Source: Hermatobates lingyangjiaoensis (lineage: Eukaryota; Arthropoda; Insecta; Hemiptera; Hermatobatidae). Taken from it: 64,000 nucleotides of DNA. The notes below the pieces were generated by a model. That model was not told where the DNA came from. It did no database searches and worked only from the letters and a program-made list of their open reading frames with translations. The stretch is taken from positions 62,001-126,000 of the forward strand of contig JAPFBL010000234.1 in assembly GCA_026182355.1 (NCBI GenBank), given 5' to 3'. Shown here in pieces: positions 1 through 10,837 of this stretch. The translations under genes were made by a program, and so were the position numbers. Every line of letters begins with the position of its first letter. Position 1 is the stretch's first letter.

Positions 1-270
1 GTAAGGGTGCCCAAGCAGTCCCAAACAATTATGGGTAATTGTGTTCTAGCGTGTCCCCTAACAGTGAAGGTGCATTACTCGCCACTACCATCAGGGTAGC
101 CACTGTCACTACCTGCTCCTAACTGATCCCTTCCTTCCTTCCTAAATTGATTTAGCCCTGACGATTTCACAACAAACAAACCATACATTAAGTACAATTT
201 CTGGTATCCTAAAATTAGATTATAAATTAATTTTTTTTAAAAATTTTAACTAAATATATTTTGTTAAATG
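1..270. other. Left edge, no gene seen
   Basis: I see no coding region or recognised element here. The first 150 bases are of mixed composition and the rest is AT-rich. Confidence 0.4.
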
Positions 271-428
271 CCTTGCTTATTTCTAACCTTGTATGTCTCC
301 TACATACTTTCTCTAATTATCTTATATGAGTTTTGCATTTCATTGGTAACATATAAACCAGTTTACCAAATGTTAACTGGTATGAGAGAAGGTATGTAGG
401 AGACATACAAGGTTAGAAATAAGCAATG
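271..428. repeat. Inverted repeat, arms of about 40 bp
   Basis: The left arm (about 271-313) and the right arm (about 385-428) are near-perfect reverse complements around a 70-base AT-rich loop. Both contain the core CTTGTATGTCTCCTACATAC or its complement. The block directly precedes a Penelope-type fold-back element. It may be a small fold-back transposon or a local inversion duplication. No target duplication was recognised. Confidence 0.6.
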
Positions 429-493
429 CATATAACGAAATGTGTTTAAAAGAAGGTCTGCTCCCAAAGTGTAGTGTATATATATGTATATAA

Positions 494-708
494 GGATTTC
501 ACATAAACATGTAAAATAATAATCAATGATCAAACTACAATATGAAATGGGAAAACAAGACAAAGATCTTTCAACCGTAACAAGTGGTCTTCGTCTGAAC
601 CTGGAGGGTTCAGTTGGGTTTTTGACACTGACGAAGACCGCTTGTTACGGTTGAAAGATCTTAGTCTTGTTTTCTCATTTCTTATTGTAGTTTGATCATT
701 GATATATA
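494..708. mobile_element. PLE fold-back remnant with two hammerhead-like motifs
   Basis: The element starts with the outer terminus seen in many copies here (GATTTCACATAAACA), runs into a hammerhead-like motif on the minus strand (about 559-598, core damaged: CAGACGA for CTGACGA), turns around near 600, and ends with the complementary arm, whose plus-strand motif (624-666) keeps CTGACGA, GAA and the AGATCT palindrome. Assignment to Penelope-like elements rests on the published association of minimal hammerheads with PLE terminal repeats. No PLE protein is encoded here. Confidence 0.6.
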
Positions 709-754
709 AGAACACATGAATGATCAAACCAAAATGTGAAATGGGAAAAAAAGA

Positions 755-796
755 ACTAAGATCTTTCAACCGAAACAAGAGGTCTTCGTCAGAGTC
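755..796 (-). ncRNA. Hammerhead-like motif, family 1
   Basis: Minus-strand motif with stem I GACT/AGTT, intact CTGACGA, an extra A, stem II GACC/GGTT, GAA and the AGATCT palindrome. It lies in a solitary arm (about 717-860). The upstream part continues into CAACTGAAACACTAGATGCAG, the same sequence as in the copies at 13.1 and 27.2 kb. Confidence 0.55.
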
Positions 797-1065
797 AAAA
801 ACCCAACTGAAACACTAGATGCAGAAACACCTAGTGAGGGGTTGAGAGTAGTGGGATTAAGATCTTTTAACCAAAGCAAGTAGTATTCATCTTTTGTTGT
901 GTTCAGCGTGTAATACCTCATAGTAGTTCTTGATATTCAACTTACCACCATGTTGAGATTATTTATTGGTCGAAACGTCCAATCTGAGATTATATTACTG
1001 TGGTTTATTTGTTGATATATTAATATCTAAATTCATTTTAAATGCTGATAGACATAACAATCCAG

Positions 1066-1185
1066 TTGGGTTTTTGACTCTGAAAAGACCGCTTGTGACG
1101 GTTGAACGATCTTAGTCTTTTTTTCCCATTCCACATTGTGGTCTGATCATTGATTATTATTTCACGTGTTTATGTTAAATCTTGT
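1066..1185 (+). mobile_element. Solitary PLE arm with decayed hammerhead-like motif
   Basis: Right-arm copy only. The motif at 1076-1117 has lost the conserved G of the CTGANGA box (CTGAAAA) and stem III reads CGATCT. The flank GTGGTCTGATCATTGAT and TTTCACGTGTTTATG matches the family terminus. Probably inactive. Confidence 0.5.
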
Positions 1186-1685
1186 ATATACGAACATATA
1201 TAGATTAGGAGCCGAACCATTTGTTAGTTTGTGAATTCTCACTGGATGCTATCTTATGTAAACCCTATGGCGTACAACACCCAATTATCTAAATATGACT
1301 ATAAACAGCATTCCGTACCAATATTTTAACAATCTATATAAGGTATATTATAATCAATTCATATTTTAATAAACCAAAGTAATATTTTAATATATAATAT
1401 AATTGTGATAATGCAGTCTGAATATTTTGTCACATGTTTGATACTAATGCTTCAATATTCTAATGTTCATCTCCCTGCGTTGATGATGTATTTTTTGCTA
1501 TGGTATATTAATATATATACATTTTGCATGGTCCCCTAAATTACTATTTTTATAAGAGTATAAATAACTATTTTAGTTTTTGCAGATTCCTAGAAAATGA
1601 AACGTGATAAACTACATGACATAGGTTTATAATTTAAAACTTTGACCGAGACAAATTATTTCTTTTGCCGAAAGTGCTCTAACCG
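1186..1685. other. AT-rich stretch, no gene
   Basis: Only short AT-rich sequence with many stops; no repeat family of this window was recognised in it. Confidence 0.4.
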
Positions 1686-1694
1686 ACGGTAACG

Positions 1695-2510
1695 TAAGTT
1701 AACCCCCTGGATGTGCCTTCACCTTGTCGTGGGGGGGGGGGGGGGGCTTAACATGCCTGGGTGGTTGTTCCCCAATAGCATGAACTAAGAAAGGCATACA
1801 GGCGCATGGTAAACCTGAGTCGGCGTCTAGGGATAGAAAGTCCGCTTGTTGGCGCACTGGCTTTGGCTGCTCTTATAATATTAGCCTTATGTGGCTAACG
1901 CCCGTCCTCTTGCAAGGCTTGGAGGGTGGTTGTGTCCATGAGCTGTGGTCGACGGCTGAAGGTCCGCTCGGTGCGCTCTGCCTTGTAGGATAGCCCGTCC
2001 TTTCGGTCTCGTCCAGTTAACGCCTATGTTTTTCAAGACTTTTTCTCACTGTGTTGGCACAGAAGCTGCTTTGGCTGCCTCTTTGGGATCCTCGTTGTTC
2101 GACTTCTCCCCCATTCCTGGTGTCTGCAGGTGGAAATTCCGCTCAGTCGCTCACTTGTTCGTACGCCGGGTCCCAAACCTCTCTTTTTCTTCTTTCGGCT
2201 TACGGCTGTCTTTCTTAAGACTTTTTCACGGCCCACAGTCAGGTCTGGCAACTTACGTTGCCTATCAGATTTATTCTGATGTCGCTAGTTGTGGCTGTTT
2301 ATGCCGGACCTTTGTCTGTCTCAACGTTCTCGTTGTGGTTAGCGTCTGGATACTTTTCACTGTACCTTTTCATATAACCTCTGACCCTTTCTCTTACTTA
2401 CCTATTCTTTTCTATATATCTTAACTACCTATTAACTGTCAATCTTGTTTTTCCCTTTTCATTCCCAACTGTAATTCTTGGTACACGACCGAAAGGACCA
2501 GGTTCATGAT
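1695..2510 (+). mobile_element. GC-rich repeat module, possible LINE 5' region
   Basis: The first 200 bases match a second copy on the minus strand at 50355-50590. Shared landmarks in order are GATGTGCCTTCACCTTGTCG, a G-run, CTTAACA(T/C)GCCTG, AAAGTC(C/T)GCTTGTT and TGTGGCTAACGCC. Here the G-run is 17 long (about 1730-1746). Short complementary words GTCCTTTCGGTC (about 1989) and GACCGAAAGGAC (about 2490) bracket the rest. A 132-codon open frame (2026-2424) has no recognisable domain and I do not call it a gene. A LINE 5' region is an inference from its GC-rich dispersed character. Confidence 0.45.
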
Positions 2511-4540
2511 TAAATCAAAACAGAGAATATAAGTCACAATTACTTATTGGCTGACACACCAAAATTAGATCTATTTAATACGTAGACGAATGTTATCCTT
2601 AAACTATTTTAAATTAATTGTGTATAACGTACTTAAAATGGTTAACTATTTCTAAAGTAAGACATGAAAATAGTCAATCACAAGGAATGTTGGCCTTCAT
2701 GCAATACTTACAATCAGGCTATCTATAAAGCCTGAAGCTTGTTACCTTGTCCAAGAAAGAAAATATTTTTATAAAATTGTAATCTTTCCAATTTATATTT
2801 TTTATTGATTTAATGTTTAATTAATTTTACTGTATGATTAATTGATTATTCATCAAATTATATTTCTTATTTGTGCTAATAAGGAAACCGTAATTAAGTT
2901 ATAGCCTGCTGTTAACGATGTAATTAAAGCAATTCAAACTTAACTTAGAAATATAATAAGCTCGTTTAATAATTTACCACAATATCATGTTAAATTAATT
3001 ACACTTGGTCATCAATTAAAACTTATATAGATGTACTATCAATAGGACATGACGCAGTAGAACAGATTATAATCGCCTCTCATGTTTCTGTCAGCCTACA
3101 TGCTATGTGTTCCCACATATGCTTTAAATTAATAAGTACGGAGTTTTGTTTTATTATATTTACGCCTGATGGTGTGCCTTGGTATGTTGCAATGATAGCA
3201 TTGTACCTAAGCTTTGCCTTTGTACAATATTGTTGTCCTTTGCAACCATTGCGTTATTGTATCGCTCTAAGACCACTTGAGTAAGAAAACACATTCTTTG
3301 CAAGCATTTCTCTACTGAGAAGCATATCTTGAAATCGTCACACAGGCAATAATGACTATTGACTACACACAAAAAAAATATGTAGTAAATATCAAGTCAT
3401 TGAATGAAGCCTTTTATACATTGTTGATACAAATTTTGATATATTTGTATCAAAATTAAATTTTATCTGGGAGTTAAACCTGAAGAACTGACCGAGTTCT
3501 AATAAAATTTTTTTATGTTTCTACTTCATGGTAGATAGTTTTAACAATATATTTGTATCGTTAATTATTGGACTTTGCTTGTCATTCGAAAAATGCATAT
3601 TATAGTAAAGAATGGATTATATATAATAATTCGTAACAAATAATATTATATTGGCCTTTGTGAAACTAAAAGGGAATGCATTTCCTTTTCCCATGAAATA
3701 GAAACCAGGTCAAAAGGAAGAGTAAGGGAAGGTGGTGGTCAATGGAAGTCAAGGAGGGACCTTGAAGAGAAAGGGCCTAAGTAACTAGGTCAAGCACATG
3801 CAAACAATAGCAGCAGTGTCTACGATGAGGGATAAGAGAGTCCCTTTTACTTTGTTTGGGTAGCCCCCTTGAAAACAAGTGTCTACTGCGTCCCATCGTG
3901 TCACTGGGCAACGGAAACCTTCCTATATTTCAGCCCAATTGGATTAATACACAAGTTTTTGCTATTGGTCAACTGAACTACTAACTTCATAGGTGGATTC
4001 AGATATGTATTGGAATCCGAAGTAATGTTCGAATCACATTAACATGATTGTACCTGTTGTGACGTTCATTCTCCTAATCGTTACGAGATGCCCCCACAAA
4101 TTCCTGCACGTTTTCATTTGGTCCAGGATTTTACATATTTTTTTTAAATGTATTATTTTCCAGTATTCTTTATTCTCTAGTACTTATTTCTTTTTTCCTC
4201 TTTCGTATATTTTGTGTATATCTATTTTGTCTTCTTCACTTACTACTAGTTTGTTTTATCCTATTTTATTTTTCTAAATTCTTATTCTTAACTAGTTTCC
4301 CATACTTACCCTTTTATTCAGTCTCTATCTTTTATTTACTAAAACAACCAATGCAAGTATTTTGTATTGTATTTATTTTTATTTATTTATTTCTTCTTTT
4401 CTCTATCATTATTTTTGTGTTTTATAGTTTGTTTTTATCTTATATTGCTTATAATTTTTCACCTATTTATTGTTTTACCCAACCAGTACTGCTTATCTGA
4501 ATTTCTGTTTATATCTTCTCCTAATTCTATACTTTAAGAC
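2511..4540. other. Intergenic, no gene recognised
   Basis: AT-rich sequence. A more GC-balanced patch at about 3660-3950 stands out but has no open frame with a recognisable domain. The open frame at 4044-4277 is low-complexity hydrophobic sequence from T-rich DNA. Confidence 0.4.
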
Positions 4541-4700
4541 CGGGTACGTTTGACAGCACTGGCGGTTGCCGGGTTGGTTACTTGCCGTTGCGTCTACAAC
4601 GTGCTTGGTCTCCCATTCTCTTTTCTCCTGAAGACGGATTACCCGAAAATTTGAGTCTGTAAGTGTGTTTCCCTACTTTGTGTGTTGCTCTTTGTTAATC
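4541..4700 (+). mobile_element. PLE terminal-repeat fragment with hammerhead-like motif, family 2
   Basis: The motif at 4625-4655 reads stem I CTC/GAG, CTGAAGA, an extra C, stem II GG/CC with a five-base loop, GAA, palindromic stem III AATT, then T before the predicted cleavage point. The GC-rich sequence upstream resembles the piece at 34400-34560. Related copies form the fold-back at 4770-5033. Confidence 0.5.
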
Positions 4701-4769
4701 TCGAACTCGTATTGTGTCCAGTTTGGATCGTATTTCGTTTTATCATCGAATATATATATATATATATAT

Positions 4770-5033
4770 ACAGTTCAATGTACATAAAGAAACATAGAGA
4801 AATTAAAAACACAAACTTAAAGTCTCTAATTTTTGGTTGAACCGTCTTCAGGAGATATAAAGAAGGGAAACCAAGCGCACTGGTACAGAGACGGTTGGAG
4901 ACCGTACCATGAGACTGTACCAGTGCGCTTGGTTTCCCTTCTTTATCTCTCCTGAAGACGTTTCAACCGAAAATTAGAGACTGTAAGTTTGTGTTTTTAA
5001 TTTTTCTATGTTTCTTTATGTACATTGAACTGT
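4770..5033. mobile_element. Fold-back element, family 2, with two hammerhead-like motifs
   Basis: Arms of about 115-120 bp run from ACAGTTCAATGTACATAAAG inward and are mirrored at the right end. The minus-strand motif (4823-4855) has CTGAAGA but AAA where GAA is required. The plus-strand motif (4948-4980) has stem I TCTC/GAGA, CTGAAGA, GAA, palindromic AATT and A before the cleavage point. A (TA)n tract borders the left end (4751-4769). Confidence 0.6.
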
Positions 5034-5072
5034 ATTTGTCCATTTCGGATCGTATTTTCATCGAAAAAGTGA

Positions 5073-5103
<31 letters not shown>

Positions 5104-5173
5104 TAAAAAGATTTCACATAAACACGTGAAACAACAATCAATGATCAAACCACAATAAGAAATGGGAAAACAA

Positions 5174-5216
5174 GACTAAGATCTTTCAACCGTAACAAGC
5201 GGTCTTCGTCAGAGTC
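5174..5216 (-). ncRNA. Hammerhead-like motif, family 1, intact core
   Basis: Read on the minus strand: GACT (stem I), CTGACGA, an extra A, GACCG-loop CTTGTTA-CGGTT (stem II with one G.U pair), GAA, AGATCT (self-complementary stem III), T, AGTC (stem I). All positions invariant in hammerheads are present, apart from the extra base. Confidence 0.65.
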
Positions 5217-5245
5217 AAAAACCCAACTGACTCAGTTGGGTTTTT

Positions 5246-5288
5246 GACTCTGACGAAGACCGCTTGTTACGGTTGAAAGATCTTAGTC
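5246..5288 (+). ncRNA. Hammerhead-like motif, family 1, intact core
   Basis: Plus-strand mirror of the motif at 5174-5216, with identical stems, core boxes and AGATCT palindrome. Predicted cleavage would fall after the T that follows AGATCT. Confidence 0.65.
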
Positions 5289-5325
5289 TTGTTTTCCCAT
5301 TTCTTATTGTGGTTTGATCATTGAT

Positions 5326-6224
5326 ATACATATATGTAGGTATATATGTATATATATATACCTACGCCTCCACCTTCTGACCTTTTTTCCGTATCAAACT
5401 TTCATGGTTATTGTAGGTTATTCATTTACTTTTTAATTTCTTGCTATGCCCTATTTTTTTAGAATGATACCATTAACAGGTATTTTATTTTTAAATGTAT
5501 ATAATATGCATATTCTTTATTCAACATTTCATTAAAAATTGTAGGAATTTGACTGTATAGTGTGAAGAAATAAATGAACTATACTGGCTTATCAGATAAA
5601 TAACAACACTGAAATTAAGTTAGATTCATAATATTATTGTTTTCTTTTTTAATAAATGTTAAAGTGAAACAGAAAGAAAGAAGCTTTTAAAGGTTAAAGC
5701 TTATTGTTGGAAGGCAAGGTTGCGAGGAAGGGTGCAACACTGTTTACGACCACAAGTCTCCTTTTAGTGGTGTACAAAACTTTATTAGATTCTTAGTTAA
5801 GTTGTCTCAAACTGTTCTACTAAGACCCAAGACAAACACTGTAGGAAACCCTTTTGCCGCTAAAGCTGCTGCTCTAACATTTATTCCCCTCCTTTATTGG
5901 GCCCTGCTTGTAGCAGTGTTGCCACCCACCTTCATGGCCTTAATCCCCCCAGAACTAGTAAACAGTTTTCACAACAAATCCCTTCTTCCCTTTTTCATTT
6001 TATTAACTATTACTTCTATATAATGTCCAAGTCTTAATTGGTTTTAATACAATCTTATACAGGAATGGAGAAAACATTTTGACCTGCTGCAGTAGATATA
6101 TAATAAATAGGCTTAAATTTTAGGGTTTTTTCTGGGTATAGTATCTTATAATTTACCTGATAATTGAAGATTGTAGAAAAAAGTAAATTAATTTTAATTA
6201 CAAAGCTACATTACATGAAGTACG
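5326..6224. other. Intergenic, no gene recognised
   Basis: AT-rich. A 73-codon open frame at 5802-6023 has a hydrophobic, proline-rich translation without a recognisable family, and I do not call it a gene. Confidence 0.4.
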
Positions 6225-6745
6225 AGGGGGAGTGAAAATAGACCAAGGTTAGAAAGTGCTGTTGAAAACACGGGAAAGTCACTCTTTTTGTGTTGACAAA
6301 AGGTTTGTAGAAAACATTTTTTACTTCTAAACTCCTAACTCTAGAGTTTTGAAATTTTGGCATTATTTTTGAGGTTACAAATTGAATAAACGAAAAATAT
6401 ATTCAGAATTTTAAAAGAACGGGAAATATTTTTTTTTCAATAAAATGTAAAAAATTTGACTTTTAATTCAATCTCAAAGCTTGCGAGAGCAATACAAGCC
6501 TTACCGTTTGACATATCAAAATCAAACTATACCTAAAAATAGATAATTATATGGAAAATGAGATGAGATATTTTGTTTCAAAATTACATTCACCAAATAG
6601 GCTTTAATTTGGAAACCTAATAGTACGATTTTGGTTTTCAGAAAAAGTTTTTTTGACGGTAAACGCCTCATTAAAAAATTATGAAAATTTAACCAAAAAT
6701 GGAATAAAAAATTAGCAATTTTTTAACTAGTTACCAATCTGTAAG
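6225..6745 (+). repeat. Dispersed repeat family R1, copy 1
   Basis: Diverged copy of a repeat also seen at 21355-21620 (plus) and 31850-32585 (minus). Shared words include GAGTTTTGAAATTTTGG with TTTTTGAGG, AATAAAATGTAAA, TTTGAC then AATTCAATCT, and ACCTAAAAAT. No open frame or terminal repeat is evident, so the class is unknown. Confidence 0.55.
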
Positions 6746-7262
6746 ATTTTGGACCATCTTTTATCTTTAACTCTCATGATAGGTCTTGACCAACTCTCTT
6801 TTTCTATAACACTTATACACTCTACATCTTGCATATCTGTTTTGCTAATTACCTTACTGTTTCATATTTTATCTCTCAGCTGAACAAATAGCCAACTACT
6901 TTATATTTTCCTTTCATGAATTCGTATTTTATTAACAATGTTGATTTTTCGTTTAAAACTTTTTCCCGTTAAAATCGTTTTTCCCCGTCTAAAACATTTA
7001 TACCGTTTAAATGGTTTTTCTCGTTTAAATTGTTTATCCTGTTTTATCTCCAGCTCGGTTTTCTAGCTTTTCTTACCCTCTCGTTTTTTTTTGTTTAATA
7101 GTTTTATCTTTAGTGTTTCCTTGTTTCTATTTAGCTTATTACTGGGAGGACTGGACTATTCCACAACTTAACTTTCTTCTCTATATCGACTCTGTTGTAA
7201 ATACATCAAAACCTGTTCAAAGCCCTTCATATCATTCATAATTTTCTTTGGACTTCTTCAAT
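6746..7262. other. T-rich spacer, no gene
   Basis: T-rich sequence including several loose GTTT(A/T)AA-type repeats (about 6950-7050); no gene recognised. Confidence 0.35.
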
Positions 7263-7735
7263 GGTATCTTCACATTCTTCACCATTCTTCCTAAATATTC
7301 ATGTCTACTTCACCATTCTTAACTACTCTTCCTAAATATTCATGTCTACTTCACCATTCTTCCTAAATATTCATGTCTACTTCACCATTCTTCACCACTC
7401 TTCCTAAATATTCATGTCTACTTCACCATTCTTCCTAAATATTCATGTCTATTTCACCATTCTTCATCATTCTTCACCACTCTTCCTAAATATTCATGTC
7501 TACTTCACCATTCTTCCTAAATATTTATGTCTACTTCACCATTCTTCCTAAATATTCATGTCTACTTCACCATTCTTCCTAAATATTCATGTCTACTTCA
7601 CCATTCTTCCTAAATATTCATGTCTACTTCACCATTCTTCCTAAATATTCATGTCTACTTCACATTCTTCCTAAATATTCATGTCTACTTCACCATTCTT
7701 CCTAAATATTCATCTGTACTTCACCCATCATTCTT
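7263..7735. repeat. Minisatellite, about 31-bp unit
   Basis: About 14 units of a period near 31 bases built from CTACTTCACCATTCTTCC and TAAATATTCATGT. Some units carry an extra TCACCATTCTT insertion or a truncation, mostly at the left end. The central units (about 7540-7690) are almost identical, which suggests recent expansion there. Confidence 0.8.
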
Positions 7736-7739
7736 CCTA

Positions 7740-10382
7740 CTATGATTAGGGGTATTGTGTTCTTCTGAAATTATTTGCATTGATTTTGTGTTCATCTATG
7801 TCCATTTTGAGACGTATTTTTTTCTCTTGTTACATGTAAGTCATTCACTATGTATTACGTCTGTTCCAAATTATCTGAAATCAAAACTATATCTTGAGCA
7901 AATTTCATTTAAGCTCAGTTCTCTTCCATTAAGCAATTTATTCGTGTATTTGTGAAAGAAAAACACCCAACTAATGAAAGACACTATTTTACACTGCTTT
8001 AACTATTTTATCTCATGGAATACCTCTTTTTTCATCCTTCTTCTGATTGTCATCGTTCTTCCTTTTTTTATTAATTGTGATTCTGACGGTTGCATTTTTA
8101 TATATTCCTTTCCAGACTTTTAAAAGTATCTCTGATTAATATTTTTGTATTTCAAAGTTTATAGGATTGTAAATGGAAAAAACCTATGAAAGGATATTTC
8201 GTGCATGTATAACATTATTAACAATTATAAAAAAAATGCAGTCGATATCGACCTTAGTGAGAACTGTAACCTGATTACACAGATTATCTTGAAATTAAAG
8301 AACATATAAAAGAAAACAACACAATACCAGTCATTATCTGGCATGGAAAAGAGAGAGTTAATGGAAGACAGAGTTGGAAGACATGACAACCCACCCAGGG
8401 AATGGTCCAATTTGGTTCAGAGGGGGCCGGGGGTTGATAATGGAGAGATAAAGACGACTTTCCCTAACTCATCCCTCTACCCCTCTTTTGTAATTCACTT
8501 ATAATAGAATCATATATATATATACATACATATACATCTCTGATGCCCTTCTCTCCCCTCCAAATTAACTTCCAATTGCTGATCAAGAAACTGATTTCCT
8601 ACAGCGAACCTAATAAGATTTTTATTGTCTCGATAACACAGTCGTAAATCACTAGATTTTTTCTGCTGATCTGGACGTTACTTACTCCGCCTCATGTTCA
8701 CATTGTATATCTCTCATCTTTCTTGAATTTAATAATCGTCTAACGACTCATAAACATGCTTAGAAAGTTATTCTGCAATATGTGGGACATCTTTGAAAAA
8801 AGAAACATTATTGAAAATTTATTAAAATATACTTTTCCAGATTTATATAACAACTTATTTGCGGTATACTTTTGATATAATTTTTATCAAATTTAAAAAA
8901 AAATTATACATGAATAAGAAGTTTAATGATTCTTTAATCAAAAGCCTCGTACCTGTACATTGATAGGTAACTGACATATTTTTGTTACTGCTGCATAGGT
9001 TTTAAGTTATATTATTACGTAAGTAAAATATCTTAACTTGTAAATTTTCCTTATATTTCACCCGGTTTTTGAAACTCCTCCATTAAAAAGAGAAAATTGA
9101 ATATTTATTATGAGTTATAGAAAGAGAATATTCGACTTTCCTTGTTCAATTATTCATATCTTATTCTATTTAGTAGTAAGGATCTTACTTTATATCTAGA
9201 TTAAGTCCATGTTATTTCATTTATCTTATGTTTCTGACATTAGTGTCATAAATGGCATATAATTTTATACAGATTTTTACAGACATGAGCTAAAAAGTCA
9301 CATATATAAAGCTCACCGAAACGTAATTAACAATATCTATTTCCTTTATTACAATCTCAAACACAAGAAGGCCGACCCATTAAAGAAGTAACTCTCAAGA
9401 TTTCCTGATTTCACACCAGGAGCGCTATTAGACAGATATAAAGGATATTTTGGTAACTTATTATTCACCAAACAAATGTTCTTTCTCTTATTTCACTTTG
9501 CTCCTCCCTCTGTTTAATCGATTTCAATAAATATTATTTGAATACAGTTTAATGTTTATTAATAGTATTTTTCAGTATTTCTTCTAATACCTGCTTGAAA
9601 TTCGTCTAATTTCGTCTAAAATCTCGTTCATATACTTAAGGACAATGTTTACACTTTTGACCCTGAAACACTGTTGCTACATAAATTGCATCCTATATAT
9701 ATGAAATAATATATATGCGGTATAATCACGGCGATATTAACGACAATCATCTGGATAAATTTTAACCAAATGATAAAAAACTACATTTTTTATTAAATAT
9801 AAATCCCCCCCCCCCCTCCAAGTATAATATGGGCGTCAAGCTTACTATTCCGTTTCAGAGCTATCAAGAAATTCAATGTGAAGTTTGTGATTATAGCTGC
9901 GTTGGTTTTTAAAAACCAACACACAATAATGCATACCTACTCAAACACACACCAACTTGTCAAACTGATTTTTTTAGATTCAGATCACCGCAAAACGTAA
10001 TGCCATAATGAATTATTTATTTACATTTTTCCAATTAATTTCATTTGTAGTTAATTAATTATTTTTTAGTAATAATTTTATTCGTTAATTTCTTTTATTG
10101 AGGGTAAATTAGGGTCATAAAAAAAAATATCTGGTGCCAGACACCATTCTTCATCCATTTATCTAACTGTAAATGGTAGTTGATTTGTTGGTTAGAGGTT
10201 TTGAACTTAAACTTACCGTCGAGGTTAAGAGTAGCAATCTGTACTACTCTCTATCATCATCCTTAATGATAAATCAATCTTAAATTCTTAAGTAAAGAAA
10301 GTTAAGAGGTTCAGAAAATCTCAAACTAAATCTGTCTTACTAGAAGATAAGAGCTACAAAATACCAACTAGCAGACCCCTGT
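7740..10382. other. Intergenic, no gene recognised
   Basis: AT-rich sequence. Small landmarks only: a GC-richer patch at 8390-8480, a short (TA)n near 8513, a C-run at about 9787-9797 and a 20-base perfect palindrome at about 9901-9920 (GTTGGTTTTT and its complement). Confidence 0.4.
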
Positions 10383-10837
10383 CTTCATTGATGGAATCAG
10401 CATTCCATTTACAAGGCAAGTTCGCTTTCTGGGAGTTATTCTGGACAGCGGACTAACTTTCAAATCTCATCTAACAGCCAAACACAAGCTGGGCACAGCG
10501 TTGTTGTGTCATCTGTATCCCATCCTTAAATCAAGGGATACTCCTCATGCGGTAAAGGAGGTCGTCTATAAGGCGGTTATAAGAACTACCATGACCTATG
10601 GGTGTTCTGTCTGGTACGACTCTGCGATAACGAATAAAAAACGACTTGTGCTCGTCTTGTAGCCAATTCTCCTTTCTATGCTAGAAATATCGATATCCAG
10701 CGTGATCTAAGGATGGAATCAATAGAAACTTACATTAGGCGTCTGACTATCAATGAAGACAGAAAACTTCCCGTACACTCTAACCTTCTAGTAAGAGCAC
10801 TTTTCCTCAAATTCCCTGAACCCATCCTCCTCTGAAT
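10383..10837 (+). pseudogene. LINE (Jockey-like) reverse transcriptase fragment, broken
   Basis: Translation from 10381 gives RFLGVILDSGLTFKSHL, then YPILKS, AVIRTTMTYGCSVWYD and a stop at about 10663. The next frame continues with SPFYARNIDIQRDL and ends near 10834. This order (FLGV.LD..L.., YK..IR....YG..VW, then APFY.RN..I..DL) is characteristic of the region just after the catalytic palm in Jockey-clade ORF2 proteins. The frame change and stops show it is dead. The catalytic FADD part, the endonuclease and ORF1 are absent. Confidence 0.75.

Larger units (their letters stand above)
5110..5325. mobile_element. Near-perfect PLE fold-back element, family 1
   Basis: Arms at 5137-5230 and 5232-5325 are almost exact reverse complements around a single base, with an unpaired left extension to 5110. 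Each arm carries a complete 43-base hammerhead-like motif: minus strand 5174-5216 and plus strand 5246-5288. A (TA)n tract lies directly left (5073-5100). The lack of divergence between arms points to a recent or homogenised copy. Confidence 0.7.

Noticed and set aside
957..1000. Possible further hammerhead (GGTCGAAACGTC)
   Set aside because: The GAA-ACGT-C half is present but the upstream box reads TTGAGAT and stem II does not pair convincingly.
2026..2424. 132-codon open frame on the plus strand
   Set aside because: Cysteine- and phenylalanine-rich translation with no recognisable domain, lying within a dispersed GC-rich repeat module; no splice context.
4770..5325. Long palindromes considered as transcription terminators or attachment sites
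   Set aside because: The genome is eukaryotic, the arms hold ribozyme-like cores and dispersed family sequence, and there are no adjacent genes.
5802..6023. 73-codon hydrophobic frame resembling a membrane peptide
   Set aside because: No family resemblance, no splice or promoter context; could be chance in T-rich DNA.
7263..7735. Regular direct repeats considered as a CRISPR-like array
   Set aside because: Units are contiguous at about 31 bp without unique spacers, in a eukaryotic genome; it is a minisatellite.
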